From assembly GCA_946887295.1 (NCBI GenBank), contig CAMPKP010000170.1, positions 1-6,600 on the forward strand: a stretch of DNA of 6,600 nt. The letters run 5' to 3'. This stretch comes from an uncultured Gemmatimonadota bacterium (GTDB taxonomy: Bacteria > Gemmatimonadota > Gemmatimonadetes > Gemmatimonadales > GWC2-71-9). The notes under the pieces were generated by a model. The model was not told where the DNA came from. It did no database searches and saw nothing but the letters and a program-made list of their open reading frames with translations. Positions 1-6,400 of the stretch are shown in pieces. Each line of letters begins with the position of its first letter. Within the stretch, counting starts at the first letter, position 1. The position numbers and the translations under genes are program-made.

Positions 1-69
1 GGGGGAGGAGCCCGGGCTCGCCGGCCGGGCAGGAGCAATGGCTCCGGGGTGACGCGTAGTAGCAAGCAC
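1..69. other. Left edge, no confident gene
   Basis: No gene can be supported here. All three plus-strand frames close within the first 81 bases, so a plus-strand gene entering from the left could end here, for example in frame 3 with a TAG at 57-59; nothing in those few residues is recognisable. Two small GC-rich dyads are visible: GCCCGG (10-15) with CCGGGC (25-30), and GGAGC (32-36) with GCTCC (41-45) around an AATG loop. Neither is followed by a T-run, so calling them terminators would be a guess. Confidence 0.3.
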
Positions 70-138
70 TTGTCATCCTGAGCGGAGCGAAGGAGCCGAA
101 GCGGCGCTCAGGCTCCTTCGCTCCGCTCAGGATGACAA
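70..138. repeat. Perfect 28-bp inverted repeat, REP/MITE-like hairpin
   Basis: The left arm (70-97) is an exact reverse complement of the right arm (111-138), with a 13-base spacer at 98-110. The arm contains the core TCATCCTGAGCGGAGCGAAG. A single-arm, slightly diverged copy lies at 6378-6400, so this is a dispersed element rather than a chance hairpin. Sequences of this type are abundant between genes in several high-GC environmental phyla. The hairpin lies 76 bp past the stop of the minus-strand lipoprotein gene and could protect or end its transcript, but neither strand shows a T-run after the stem, so a classical rho-independent terminator is not supported. No open reading frame or transposase belongs to it; mobilisation in trans is possible but not shown. 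Confidence 0.9.
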
Positions 139-214
139 AATGCTCTCCTGCCCCAGACCGCCCGTCCGCCGTTCCAGCCTTCGGCCCTTCCGTCCGTCCC
201 TCCGCCAGCCCGCC

Positions 215-1402
215 CTACTGATACTGCACATACAGCGGCACCGGGTACAGCCTCCCGATCACCTGCTCCGGCGTCATCAGGCCGTCATCCCCGCACCCCA
301 CCAGCTCGTACGTCACCCTGTCGCAGCTCGGCTCGAAGCCCGGCACCCTGGTCCGCGGGTCGCGGTCGTTCTTGTAGAACAGCTTGAACCCGGTGAACTG
401 CACCGGCTGCGGTGAGATCCAGAGGCGGTAGGCGTCCTGCTTGTGTGCCGGCGAGCCGAAGCCGTCCATCTGGATCACCACCTGCACCCGCGGATCGAGC
501 CGGATGCTGTCGGTGTTGGTCAGCATCTTCCGGGTGAAGCGGTGCACCACCAGCACCTTGGGTGGCAGCTTGTGCTCCGTCACCACCCTGGCGAGCACCT
601 CGATGGCGTGATTCACGTCGGCGGCGTCGAGCGTGCCGATTCGCTGCCCCGGAACACCGCCGCTCTTCATGGAGAACTCGGGGTCGAGCGCCAGGTGGAC
701 GTACGGCCGCTGGAGAAACGGGAGCAGCGGCTCGATCTCATCCGCCACGGTGCTGTGCCCCACCTGTATGTCCAGAAAGACGATCCACCCCCGCTCCTCG
801 GCCCAGGACGCCACCGTGTCGACCAGGCCGTCCGCCATCCGGAGCCGGTACTTCTTCCCCGCCCCGGGCTTCCCCTGCGCCACGGTGGCGATGAGATGGA
901 GCGCCGGCATCACCTTCCGCTCGGGGTCCGCCATCGCCCAGTCCATGGCCACCTTCTCCAGCCTGGGCAGCATCGAGTCGGGCGGCACCTGGCCCATGAT
1001 CCCCATCCGGGTGGAGCGCGGATTGCCGTAATAGGCGACGATGCGGTGCTCCGGGAGAAGCGCGCCGGGCAGCGGAGCGGGGCCCTTGACCGGCCACCTG
1101 GCGGAGTCGGCCGGGCTCAGGACGAACGGCCGCGGACCGCGGACACGGGAACGAAGCGGGACGCTGTCAGGCCTGCCCGATGCGGAGTCCGCGAGGGAAT
1201 CCGCAGCCGTGGTGTCGGCGGGGAGGGTGTCCTTTGCGGCCGCGGGAGGCGCCACGACCGGCCTGGGCTCCCAGACCTTGGGCTTCGGCGGCGGGGCCGG
1301 TGCGGGAGCCGAGTCGCGCGCAGCCACCTCGCGCGGCGAGTCGCCGCACCCTGTGATCGCGCAGATGATGGCCAGGAAGTAGCCGAGGTGGGTACGCAGC
1401 AT
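215..1402 (-). CDS. Lipoprotein of uncharacterised family, TIM-barrel-like
   Basis: A 395-residue protein predicted to be exported and lipid-anchored. The N-terminus is a short signal peptide (about residues 1-18) ending in the lipobox I-T-G-C, with Cys19 as the acylated residue. A low-complexity Pro/Ala-rich linker follows (about 30-115), then a globular domain (about 118-395). The domain alternates hydrophobic strands and helices (RIVAYYG 120-126, MPALHLIATVAQG 165-177, WIVFLDIQVG 206-215, YVHLALDPEF 234-243, PKVLVVHRF 281-289, VQVVIQMDGFG 306-316), as in a beta/alpha barrel. Acidic residues at strand ends (Asp211, Asp240, Asp313) would suit a hydrolase-like active site, but this is inference. 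From memory, similar uncharacterised secreted proteins occur in Actinobacteria; no substrate is known to me. The open frame extends upstream to 1636, but the start at 1402 is chosen because it begins the signal peptide and avoids overlapping the 3' end of the yjdF gene. There is no Shine-Dalgarno site before it. Cys360 and Cys370 could form a disulfide. Confidence 0.82.
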   Translation of the reverse strand: MLRTHLGYFLAIICAITGCGDSPREVAARDSAPAPAPPPKPKVWEPRPVVAPPAAAKDTLPADTTAADSLADSASGRPDSVPLRSRVRGPRPFVLSPADSARWPVKGPAPLPGALLPEHRIVAYYGNPRSTRMGIMGQVPPDSMLPRLEKVAMDWAMADPERKVMPALHLIATVAQGKPGAGKKYRLRMADGLVDTVASWAEERGWIVFLDIQVGHSTVADEIEPLLPFLQRPYVHLALDPEFSMKSGGVPGQRIGTLDAADVNHAIEVLARVVTEHKLPPKVLVVHRFTRKMLTNTDSIRLDPRVQVVIQMDGFGSPAHKQDAYRLWISPQPVQFTGFKLFYKNDRDPRTRVPGFEPSCDRVTYELVGCGDDGLMTPEQVIGRLYPVPLYVQYQ

Positions 1403-1411
1403 GCGGCCTGC

Positions 1412-1441
1412 ATGGTAGTCAGGGGCGGGGGTCCGTGCCAA
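1412..1441 (-). promoter_or_regulatory. Sigma70-like promoter of lipoprotein gene
   Basis: Reading the minus strand, TTGGCA (1441-1436; five of six bases match the -35 consensus TTGACA) is followed after 18 bases by TACCAT (1417-1412; four of six match TATAAT). Only nine bases separate the -10 box from the ATG at 1402, so transcription would start within a few bases of the start codon and the mRNA would be leaderless or nearly so. This fits the absence of a ribosome-binding site. It also supports separate transcription of the lipoprotein gene rather than read-through from yjdF alone. Confidence 0.45.
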
Positions 1442-1460
1442 GCTCGGTGGGTGGTCGAGC

Positions 1461-1492
1461 ACCGCGGGGTCCGAGCATGACCGGACGGCGGT
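1461..1492 (-). terminator. Possible hairpin at end of yjdF gene
   Basis: ACCGC (1461-1465) pairs with GCGGT (1488-1492), and GTCCG (1469-1473) pairs with CGGAC (1482-1486), around an eight-base loop with a small internal mismatch. It begins at the TGA of the yjdF gene. No T-run follows on the minus strand, so at most it is a weak or factor-assisted terminator, or an mRNA-stabilising stem. Confidence 0.22.
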
Positions 1493-2148
1493 CAGGCCAC
1501 AGCGTTCTTCACCAGGTCCGGCACGCGCGGCAGCAAGCCCATCCGCTCCAGCTCCCGATCGTGAAGCCTCGAGAGCGCCACGAGCGCGACGATCGCTCCC
1601 ACGAGCGCCATCTGCATGTCCCACTGCGTGTCCCACACGTCACCCTGGGTCCCGAGAAACGCCTCCGCCCCTCCTCCGGCGACCAGTGCGGTCCAGAACT
1701 CGATCAGCTCGTAGAACGCGCTGAAGGCAAGGCAGATGGAGACCACCACGAACGGCAGCCAGCGGCTGCCGCGGAGCGGTGACTTCCGAATCAGGATCTC
1801 GCGTGCGAGCATCGCGGGGATGAAACCCTGCGCGAAGTGGCCGATGCGGTCGTAGTGGTTGCGGGCGAAGCCGAAGGTATCCTGAAGCCAGAAGCCGAGT
1901 GGAACCTCCGCGTAGGTGTACTTGCCTCCCACCATCAGGATCACGGCATGGATCCAGAGGAGCGTGTACACCACCGGCGTGAGGCGAAAGCGGGGCCAGA
2001 TGTAGATCAGGATGGGGACGCCGATCAGGACCGGAGCGACCTCGAGGAACCACGTGAACCGGTCGTGGGGCTCGATGCCGGACCAGATCAGGATGGCCAG
2101 CAGCGAGAGCAGGAGTGCGATCTCGTAACGGCCGTCTCTTGTACGCAA
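1492..2148 (-). CDS. yjdF: YjdF/DUF2238 family inner-membrane protein
   Basis: A 218-residue polytopic membrane protein, close in length to Escherichia coli YjdF. Hydrophobic segments are visible at about 9-25, 33-51, 56-74, 130-147 and 177-194. Family-type conserved stretches are GGKYTYAEVPLG (74-85), RNHYDRIGHFAQGF (96-109), YELIEFW (146-152) and TQGDVWDTQWDM (167-178). These are rich in His, Asp, Glu and Tyr at membrane edges and suggest a buried polar or metal site, but the function is unknown and I do not assign one. The start is a TTG codon at 2148, chosen because GGGAG lies six bases upstream and the family N-terminus fits; the ATG at 2161 is in another frame. The gene lies 44 bp after rnz on the same strand and may share its transcript, with its own hairpin at the 3' end. 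Confidence 0.85.
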   Translation of the reverse strand: MRTRDGRYEIALLLSLLAILIWSGIEPHDRFTWFLEVAPVLIGVPILIYIWPRFRLTPVVYTLLWIHAVILMVGGKYTYAEVPLGFWLQDTFGFARNHYDRIGHFAQGFIPAMLAREILIRKSPLRGSRWLPFVVVSICLAFSAFYELIEFWTALVAGGGAEAFLGTQGDVWDTQWDMQMALVGAIVALVALSRLHDRELERMGLLPRVPDLVKNAVA

Positions 2149-2154
2149 AGCAGG

Positions 2155-2159
2155 CTCCC
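2155..2159 (-). promoter_or_regulatory. Ribosome-binding site for TTG start of yjdF
   Basis: GGGAG on the minus strand, six bases before the TTG at 2148-2146. It is the clearest Shine-Dalgarno sequence in the window and decides in favour of the TTG as initiation codon. Confidence 0.6.
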
Positions 2160-2192
2160 ATCGGCGAGTTCGGTCTTCATGCTTTCCAGAGC

Positions 2193-3107
2193 CTACTCCG
2201 GGAACGGCACGTCCACGACCATGCCATCCCGCGCGATGACCGTCTCCGGAAAGATCGCCCGCGCCTCCGCGAGCAGCTCCGGAGCATCGCGGGTGTAGCG
2301 AGGACTGATGTGGGTGAGCACCAGCCGCCGCACGCCCGCCTCCACCGCGACGCGCGCCGCCTCGGCGGCGGTCGAGTGGCCGGTCTCCTTGGCCCGCTCC
2401 AGCTCGTCGCTGCCGAAGGTGGCCTCGTGGATCAGCAGGTCCGCCCCGCGCGCGGCCTGGATGAGCTCGAGGTGGGGCCGGGTGTCGCCCGAGTAGACCA
2501 GCGTCCGCCCCCGTCGAGGCGGGCCGACAAGGTCCGCCGGCGAGATGCTGCGCCCGTCCTCCAGCACGATCGTCTCGCCCTTGTGCAGCCGGCCCCAGAG
2601 CGGGCCCTCGGGGATGCCCAGCTCGCGGGCGCGGTCGGGGTGGAACCGGCCCAGCCGGGTGTGCTCGACCAGCGCGTAGCCCACGGTGTCGGGCCGGTGC
2701 TCGGTCTCGAACACCGCGATGTCGTACTCGTCGCGGGCGAGCCGGTCGCCCGGTCGGACCTCGCGAATCTCGACCGGGAACTTGTTGCGCTCGATACCGA
2801 GGGAGACGGCGGCGCCCAGGATCTTCGCGGCGCCGCGCGGGCCGTAGAGGACGACCGGAGCCGTGCGGTCCTGGAGGCCCATGGTCCTCAGGAGGCCGGT
2901 CACACCGAGGATGTGGTCGGCGTGGTAGTGGCTGAAGAAGATCTCGGTGAAGGAGAACCCCACCCCGTACCGCATCATCTGCCGCTGATTCCCCTCGCCG
3001 CAGTCGAAGAGCATCATCTCCCCTTCGCGCTGGACGGCGAGCCCGGCGACGTTCCGGTCGATCGTCGGCGTGGCGGCCCCGGTGCCGAGAAAGGTGGCGG
3101 TCAGCAT
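2193..3107 (-). CDS. rnz: Ribonuclease Z (tRNA 3' processing endonuclease)
   Basis: A 304-residue cytoplasmic metallo-beta-lactamase-fold nuclease that removes 3' trailers from tRNA precursors so that CCA can be added. The length matches the short bacterial form (about 300-310 residues). The N-terminus has the family pattern GTGAATPTIDRN (8-19). The zinc-binding motif is SHYHADH (59-65), with His60, His62, Asp64 and His65. Further ligands or catalytic positions are His137 in the TEHRPDTVGY segment (135-144), Asp208 in YSGDT (205-209), His227 in HEATF (227-231) and His266 in LTHISPRY (264-271). The flexible arm that grips tRNA corresponds to about 150-200, including GIPEGPLWGRL (164-174). All catalytic residues I can place are present, so the enzyme should be active. 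It starts 65 bp after mlaD, beyond a GC-rich hairpin, with no Shine-Dalgarno site and a -10-like box close to the ATG, so it may have its own promoter. Confidence 0.95.
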   Translation of the reverse strand: MLTATFLGTGAATPTIDRNVAGLAVQREGEMMLFDCGEGNQRQMMRYGVGFSFTEIFFSHYHADHILGVTGLLRTMGLQDRTAPVVLYGPRGAAKILGAAVSLGIERNKFPVEIREVRPGDRLARDEYDIAVFETEHRPDTVGYALVEHTRLGRFHPDRARELGIPEGPLWGRLHKGETIVLEDGRSISPADLVGPPRRGRTLVYSGDTRPHLELIQAARGADLLIHEATFGSDELERAKETGHSTAAEAARVAVEAGVRRLVLTHISPRYTRDAPELLAEARAIFPETVIARDGMVVDVPFPE

Positions 3108-3114
3108 GGGGGAG

Positions 3115-3120
3115 AATGTA
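3115..3120 (-). promoter_or_regulatory. Possible -10 box of rnz (leaderless)
   Basis: TACATT on the minus strand ends seven bases before the rnz ATG, placing a transcription start at or next to the start codon. No convincing -35 box lies 15-18 bases upstream. It resembles the arrangements before mutY and the lipoprotein gene. Confidence 0.3.
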
Positions 3121-3148
3121 ACGAGGGCGCGCGGGCGAACGACGTGAA

Positions 3149-3172
3149 GGGGGCCAGACCGGCCCGGCCCCC
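3149..3172 (-). terminator. GC-rich hairpin after mlaD
   Basis: GGGGGCC (3149-3155) pairs with GGCCCCC (3166-3172) around a ten-base loop. The stem begins directly after the mlaD TAG (3175-3173). It is placed where an operon terminator would be, but no T-run follows, so intrinsic termination would be weak. It may only slow polymerase or protect the 3' end of the mla transcript. Confidence 0.4.
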
Positions 3173-4084
3173 CTAGAACAACTTGACGGTCACCGGAATC
3201 TTCCCCGGATGCTTCTTCAGCTCGTCCAGCAGCTCCTGCATGCTCTGCGTCAGCTTCCTGATGTCCTGGTAGAGCCCCGAGTCGGTCGCGAACTTACCGA
3301 GGGTGCCGCGCCCCTGGTTCATCCCCAGCAGCAGGCTGTCCAGCCGGGCGCCGGTGGAGGTGAACTGGCTCGTCATGGTCGCCAGGTTGCCCGTGAGCGT
3401 GTCGGCCCGGTTGAGCGTGCGCGACAGCGCCGGGTTGGCGAGGGTGCTGTCGAGCCGGGTGGTGAGCTGCTCCAGCGAGGCCATGGTCCTGGTGAGCTGC
3501 GCGGTGGGCCCCTTGTCGGGATCGCCGTAGACGCCCATCGTGCGCTCCGCCGCCTTGAGCGTGCCCTGCAGCGCGGTGAGCGTCGCGTACAGCTCGTCCG
3601 CCGTGCGCTTGTTGACGATCTGCTGCGCGCCCAGGAGAACGCTGTCGGCCTTGTCGCCCAGGTTCTGGGCGAGATCGGAGAGGCCCCCCTCCTGCGTGCC
3701 GATGATCACCCGATTGCGCGACAGGGTCTGCGGGGCGTCTCCCGGGTCGAACTCGATCGCCGCGTCGCCCACGAACCCGACCGCCACGATCTTGGCCGTG
3801 GCATCCACCTTGGGCACGATGTTGTCCGGCAGCGTGATCGAGACGATGACCTTCCCCACGTCCGCCAGCTGGATCTTCTCCACCTTGCCGACCGGCACGC
3901 CAGAGATCCGCACCACCGAGCTGACCTTGAGGTTCCCGGAGGACTTGAACTGGATCTTCCAGAACTCGTCCTCGTCGGCGCCGATCGAGCTGCCCTTCAG
4001 CCAGCTCGAGCCGACGATGAACAGGACGACGGAGAGGATCACGAGGGTGCCGACGGTGATCTCCTTCTTGTAGCTCAGATCCAT
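3173..4084 (-). CDS. mlaD: MlaD-like MCE-domain lipid-binding subunit
   Basis: A 303-residue periplasmic MCE protein anchored by one N-terminal membrane segment (about 10-29, after the short cytoplasmic MDLSYKKEI). In the family, MCE proteins form hexameric rings that carry phospholipid between inner and outer membrane for an ABC transporter. The MCE domain spans about 38-115 and shows VRISGVPVGKVEKI (58-71) and GFVGDAAIEFDPGD (103-116). A long helical, Leu/Thr-rich region follows (about 133-290), longer than in E. coli MlaD (about 183 residues in total) and more like MCE proteins with a needle or tube extension. The C-terminal TLGKFATDSGLY (261-272) and the ending KIPVTVKLF are typical of such proteins. 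It begins seven bases after the mlaF stop, with a weak GAGAG upstream, and is the last gene of the mlaE-mlaF-mlaD operon. Confidence 0.92.
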   Translation of the reverse strand: MDLSYKKEITVGTLVILSVVLFIVGSSWLKGSSIGADEDEFWKIQFKSSGNLKVSSVVRISGVPVGKVEKIQLADVGKVIVSITLPDNIVPKVDATAKIVAVGFVGDAAIEFDPGDAPQTLSRNRVIIGTQEGGLSDLAQNLGDKADSVLLGAQQIVNKRTADELYATLTALQGTLKAAERTMGVYGDPDKGPTAQLTRTMASLEQLTTRLDSTLANPALSRTLNRADTLTGNLATMTSQFTSTGARLDSLLLGMNQGRGTLGKFATDSGLYQDIRKLTQSMQELLDELKKHPGKIPVTVKLF

Positions 4085-4091
4085 GTCGCTC

Positions 4092-4844
4092 TCATGCGGC
4101 GAAAGTGGCGTCCGGAAAGTCGCGCTCCAGGAACTCCCTGACCTTGGGATTGCGCGACTTCAGGAATTCCTCCTGCGTGCCCTGCTGCACGATCTTCCCG
4201 CCGGTGAGGAGCGCCAGCCGGTCGGCGGTGCGGAAGGCGCCCCGGACGTCGTGGGTCACCATCACGCTGGTGACGCCCAGCTCGTTGTCCAGGCGCTTGA
4301 CCAGCCCATCGATCACGTCGGCGTTGACCGGGTCGAGGCCCGACGTGGGCTCGTCGTAGAGCAGATACTTGGGGCTCCCCGCGATCGCCCTCGCGATCCC
4401 CACCCGCTTGCGCATGCCGCCCGACAGCTCCGCGGGATACTTCGTCATCACGTCGGGAGCGAGGTTCACCAGCTTGAGGCACTCCAGGACCCGCTTCCGG
4501 GCATACTCCTCGTCCCGGTACTTCTCCTCGTCGGTGATGCCGAGACGGACGTTCTCGAACACGTCCATCGAATCGAAGAGGGCGCCGTTCTGGAAGACGT
4601 AGCCGATCCGCGAGCGAAGGTGGGCGAGCTCCTTGCGCTTGAGCTTGCCGACATCCAGGTCGTCCACCACGATCGTGCCGGAGTCGGGCTTGATGAGCCC
4701 GATGATGTGCTTGAGGAGCACGCTCTTGCCGGTGCCGGACGGGCCCAGCAGCGCCAGCGTCTCGCCCTCCTGCACGTCGAGGTCCACACCGTCGAGGACG
4801 ACCTGGGCGCCGAACCGCTTGTGCACGTCGCGGAGCACGATCAT
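4092..4844 (-). CDS. mlaF: MlaF-like ABC transporter ATPase
   Basis: A 250-residue cytoplasmic ATPase that powers lipid movement through the MlaE permease. All nucleotide-binding motifs are intact: Walker A GPSGTGKS (34-41), Q-loop Gln85 in VFQNGALFDS, signature LSGGM (140-144), Walker B LLYDEP (161-166), D-loop SGLD (168-171) and switch His198 in MVTHD. NGALFDS after the Q-loop and LSGGMRKRVGIARAI are characteristic of the Mla/Ttg2/TGD3 ATPase group. The open frame continues far upstream, but the true start is the ATG at 4844, whose ATGA overlaps the mlaE stop by four bases. No ribosome-binding site precedes it, so translation is probably coupled to mlaE. The next gene, mlaD, starts seven bases after its stop. 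Confidence 0.96.
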   Translation of the reverse strand: MIVLRDVHKRFGAQVVLDGVDLDVQEGETLALLGPSGTGKSVLLKHIIGLIKPDSGTIVVDDLDVGKLKRKELAHLRSRIGYVFQNGALFDSMDVFENVRLGITDEEKYRDEEYARKRVLECLKLVNLAPDVMTKYPAELSGGMRKRVGIARAIAGSPKYLLYDEPTSGLDPVNADVIDGLVKRLDNELGVTSVMVTHDVRGAFRTADRLALLTGGKIVQQGTQEEFLKSRNPKVREFLERDFPDATFAA

Positions 4845-5629
4845 GTGTTGAGCAGCAGGTTGGCGAGGAGGACGTCGAGCAGCAGGATGAGCACCGAGCT
4901 GCTCACCACGGCCCCGGTGGTGGCGCGGCCGACGCCTTCGGCGCCCTGCTTGGTGTTGAAGCCCATGTAGCAGGCGATGATGGTGATCGAGCCGGCGAAG
5001 AAGAACGCCTTGATCACCGAGTAGGTGGCGTCGAACGGGCGCCAGAAGGAGCGGGCGCCGTAGGTGAAGTCCTCGTTGGTGATCGGCAGGACCATCGTCA
5101 TGGAGAACCAGCCGGCGAAGATCCCCATCACGTTCGCCAGGATGACGAGGACCGGGATCATGAGGAACCCGGCCAGCACCCGCGGAAGGATGAGGTGCGA
5201 GCCCGGCGACCGCCCCAGGCTCTCCAGCGCGTCGATCTGCTCGGTGACCCGCATCGTTCCCAGCTCCGCGGCATAGCGGGCGCCGATCCGACCCGCGAGC
5301 ACCAGCCCCGTGAGCACCGGCCCCAGCTCCAGCACGATCGACTCGACCACCACGCCGGCGAGATAGTAGACCGGAATGGTCCCGGTGAACTGGTAGCGGG
5401 CCTGCAGGGCCGTCACCGCGCCGGCGAACCCGGAGATGAGAAGGACGATGAAGAGGCTGCCGACCCCGATGTTCCAGGCCTCGGTCATGGTCCGCGGGAC
5501 CCAGACCCGCCACTCGCTGAGGCTCCGGATGGCGTCCCAGACCATCAACGACACCCGTCCCACGTGGGAGAGAGCGTCGAGCGTCCAGCGGCCGACGAAG
5601 CGACGAAGATCGAAAGTCTGGGCGTCCAT
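4841..5629 (-). CDS. mlaE: MlaE-like ABC transporter permease
   Basis: A 262-residue inner-membrane permease of the MlaE/YrbE/TGD1 family, the membrane channel of the lipid transporter. Hydrophobic segments lie at about 55-76, 88-112, 148-178 (probably two), 203-222 and 237-260. The family hallmark LAGRIGARYAAELGTMRVTEQIDALESLG spans 111-139, and a second conserved stretch GFNTKQGAEGVGRATTGAVVSSS spans 223-245. An amphipathic N-terminal region (about 8-50) matches the interfacial helix of family members. Length is normal. The start at 5629 gives the family-like N-terminus; no strong ribosome-binding site is present. It is the first gene of the operon, and its promoter must lie in the 55-bp gap shared with divergent mutY or further upstream inside mutY. 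Confidence 0.95.
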   Translation of the reverse strand: MDAQTFDLRRFVGRWTLDALSHVGRVSLMVWDAIRSLSEWRVWVPRTMTEAWNIGVGSLFIVLLISGFAGAVTALQARYQFTGTIPVYYLAGVVVESIVLELGPVLTGLVLAGRIGARYAAELGTMRVTEQIDALESLGRSPGSHLILPRVLAGFLMIPVLVILANVMGIFAGWFSMTMVLPITNEDFTYGARSFWRPFDATYSVIKAFFFAGSITIIACYMGFNTKQGAEGVGRATTGAVVSSSVLILLLDVLLANLLLNT

Positions 5630-5684
5630 GTCTTGTCAGTTGTCGGATAGCGCCGTGGGTCGACCGGACGTATCTTCGCCCCCC
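5630..5684. promoter_or_regulatory. Divergent promoter region mlaE / mutY
   Basis: This 55-bp gap lies between two head-to-head start codons and should carry promoters for both. On the plus strand, TATCTT (5671-5676; four of six bases match TATAAT) ends eight bases before the mutY ATG, suggesting a leaderless mutY mRNA; no good -35 box is spaced correctly. On the minus strand the best candidate for mlaE is TATCCG (5649-5644), which is weak. No clear operator palindrome is seen. Confidence 0.4.
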
Positions 5685-6398
5685 ATGCCGCCTAAGTCTA
5701 GGGCTCGGCGCACACTCCAGGCATCGAGGTTCCGCCGGCGCCTGCTCCGCTGGTTCCGCCGGCACGGCCGCGACCTGCCCTGGCGGCGGACCCGGGATCC
5801 GTACCACATCGTGGTCTCGGAGTTCATGCTCCAGCAGACCCAGGTGTCGAGGGTCGAGGGGCATTACCGGCGATTCCTCGAGCGCTATCCGTCCATCCAG
5901 TCCCTGGCCGCGGCCCCGGCGGCGATGGTGCGGGAGAGCTGGGAGGGACTTGGCTACTACCGGCGGGCGGCGAACCTGCACCGGTTGGCGCAGGCGGTCG
6001 TGGCCGAGCACGGCGGAGTGGTGCCGGACGAGCCGGCGGCGCTGCTGCGGCTCCCGGGCGTGGGGCGGTACACCGCGGGCGCGGTGGCGTGCTTCGCGTA
6101 CGAGAAGGCGACGCCGGCGGTGGATACCAACGTGGCCCGGGTGATCCGGCGGAGCTTTCACCCCCGCCTTCACGGCGCGGCAGCGACTCGGCGGGTCTGG
6201 GAGACGGCGGCGTTGATGGTGCCCCGGGCCGGAAAGCGAGCGTGGGAGTTCAACCAGGCCATCATGGAGCTCGGCGCGCTGGTCTGCACGGCCCGGGTGG
6301 CGCGCTGCGGGGAGTGCCCGGTGAGGACGGCGTGCCGCACGGGTGGGCGGATGGGAGGAGCACGCGGGGGTCCGGCCCCTTCGCTGCGCTCAGGGTGA
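5685..6398 (+). CDS. mutY: A/G-specific adenine glycosylase, C-terminally short
   Basis: A 237-residue DNA repair glycosylase that removes adenine mispaired with 8-oxoguanine, preventing G:C to T:A mutations. Visible motifs are GRDLPWR (28-34), SEFMLQQTQV (45-54) with the catalytic Glu46, WEGLGYY (86-92), the helix-hairpin-helix LPGVGRYTAGAV (123-134), and VDTNVARVI (146-154) with the catalytic Asp147. The [4Fe-4S] loop is Cys201-x6-Cys208-x2-Cys211-x5-Cys217, the exact MutY/Nth spacing. The protein stops about 20 residues after the last cysteine. MutY of E. coli has about 350 residues, the rest forming a NUDIX-like domain that recognises 8-oxoG; that domain is absent here. The last residues, APSLRSG, and the TGA are encoded by the dispersed repeat. 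It could be a natural short form, a gene truncated by the repeat, or an Nth-like relative; the Gln-Gln in LQQTQ favours MutY. The ATG at 5685 is chosen because family similarity begins shortly after it. Confidence 0.9.
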   Translation: MPPKSRARRTLQASRFRRRLLRWFRRHGRDLPWRRTRDPYHIVVSEFMLQQTQVSRVEGHYRRFLERYPSIQSLAAAPAAMVRESWEGLGYYRRAANLHRLAQAVVAEHGGVVPDEPAALLRLPGVGRYTAGAVACFAYEKATPAVDTNVARVIRRSFHPRLHGAAATRRVWETAALMVPRAGKRAWEFNQAIMELGALVCTARVARCGECPVRTACRTGGRMGGARGGPAPSLRSG

Positions 6399-6400
6399 CA
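6378..6400 (+). repeat. Single-arm copy of dispersed repeat at mutY 3' end
   Basis: This 23-base segment matches the right arm of the 70-138 inverted repeat (its positions 115-137) at 21 of 23 bases, differing by C to G and A to G changes. The opposite arm is missing. It supplies the final codons and the TGA (6396-6398) of mutY. On the minus strand it reads as the common 'TGTCACCCTGAGCGCAGCGA' variant of the family. Confidence 0.85.

Noticed and set aside
443..1480. A 345-residue plus-strand open frame
   Set aside because: It is antisense to the lipoprotein gene, rich in Arg, His and Pro as expected from a high-GC shadow frame, and has no recognisable motif.
1403..1636. N-terminal extension of the lipoprotein by 78 residues
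   Set aside because: It would overlap the 3' end of yjdF by about 145 bp, is low-complexity, and would bury the signal peptide and lipobox that begin at 1402.
2115..3176. A 353-residue plus-strand open frame opposite rnz
   Set aside because: rnz carries all catalytic motifs on the minus strand; the plus-strand frame is its complement, with no domain.
5436..5684. Upstream extension of mutY to 5436
   Set aside because: It would run antisense through the start of mlaE and adds residues without similarity to MutY; a start at 5685 gives a normal N-terminus.
4092..6173. A 693-residue minus-strand frame ending in the MlaF ATPase, as if a large fusion protein
   Set aside because: The upstream part is an out-of-frame shadow of mlaE and the antisense of mutY; it is Arg/Pro/His-rich without domains. 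The ATPase begins cleanly at the ATG at 4844, with the ATGA overlap.
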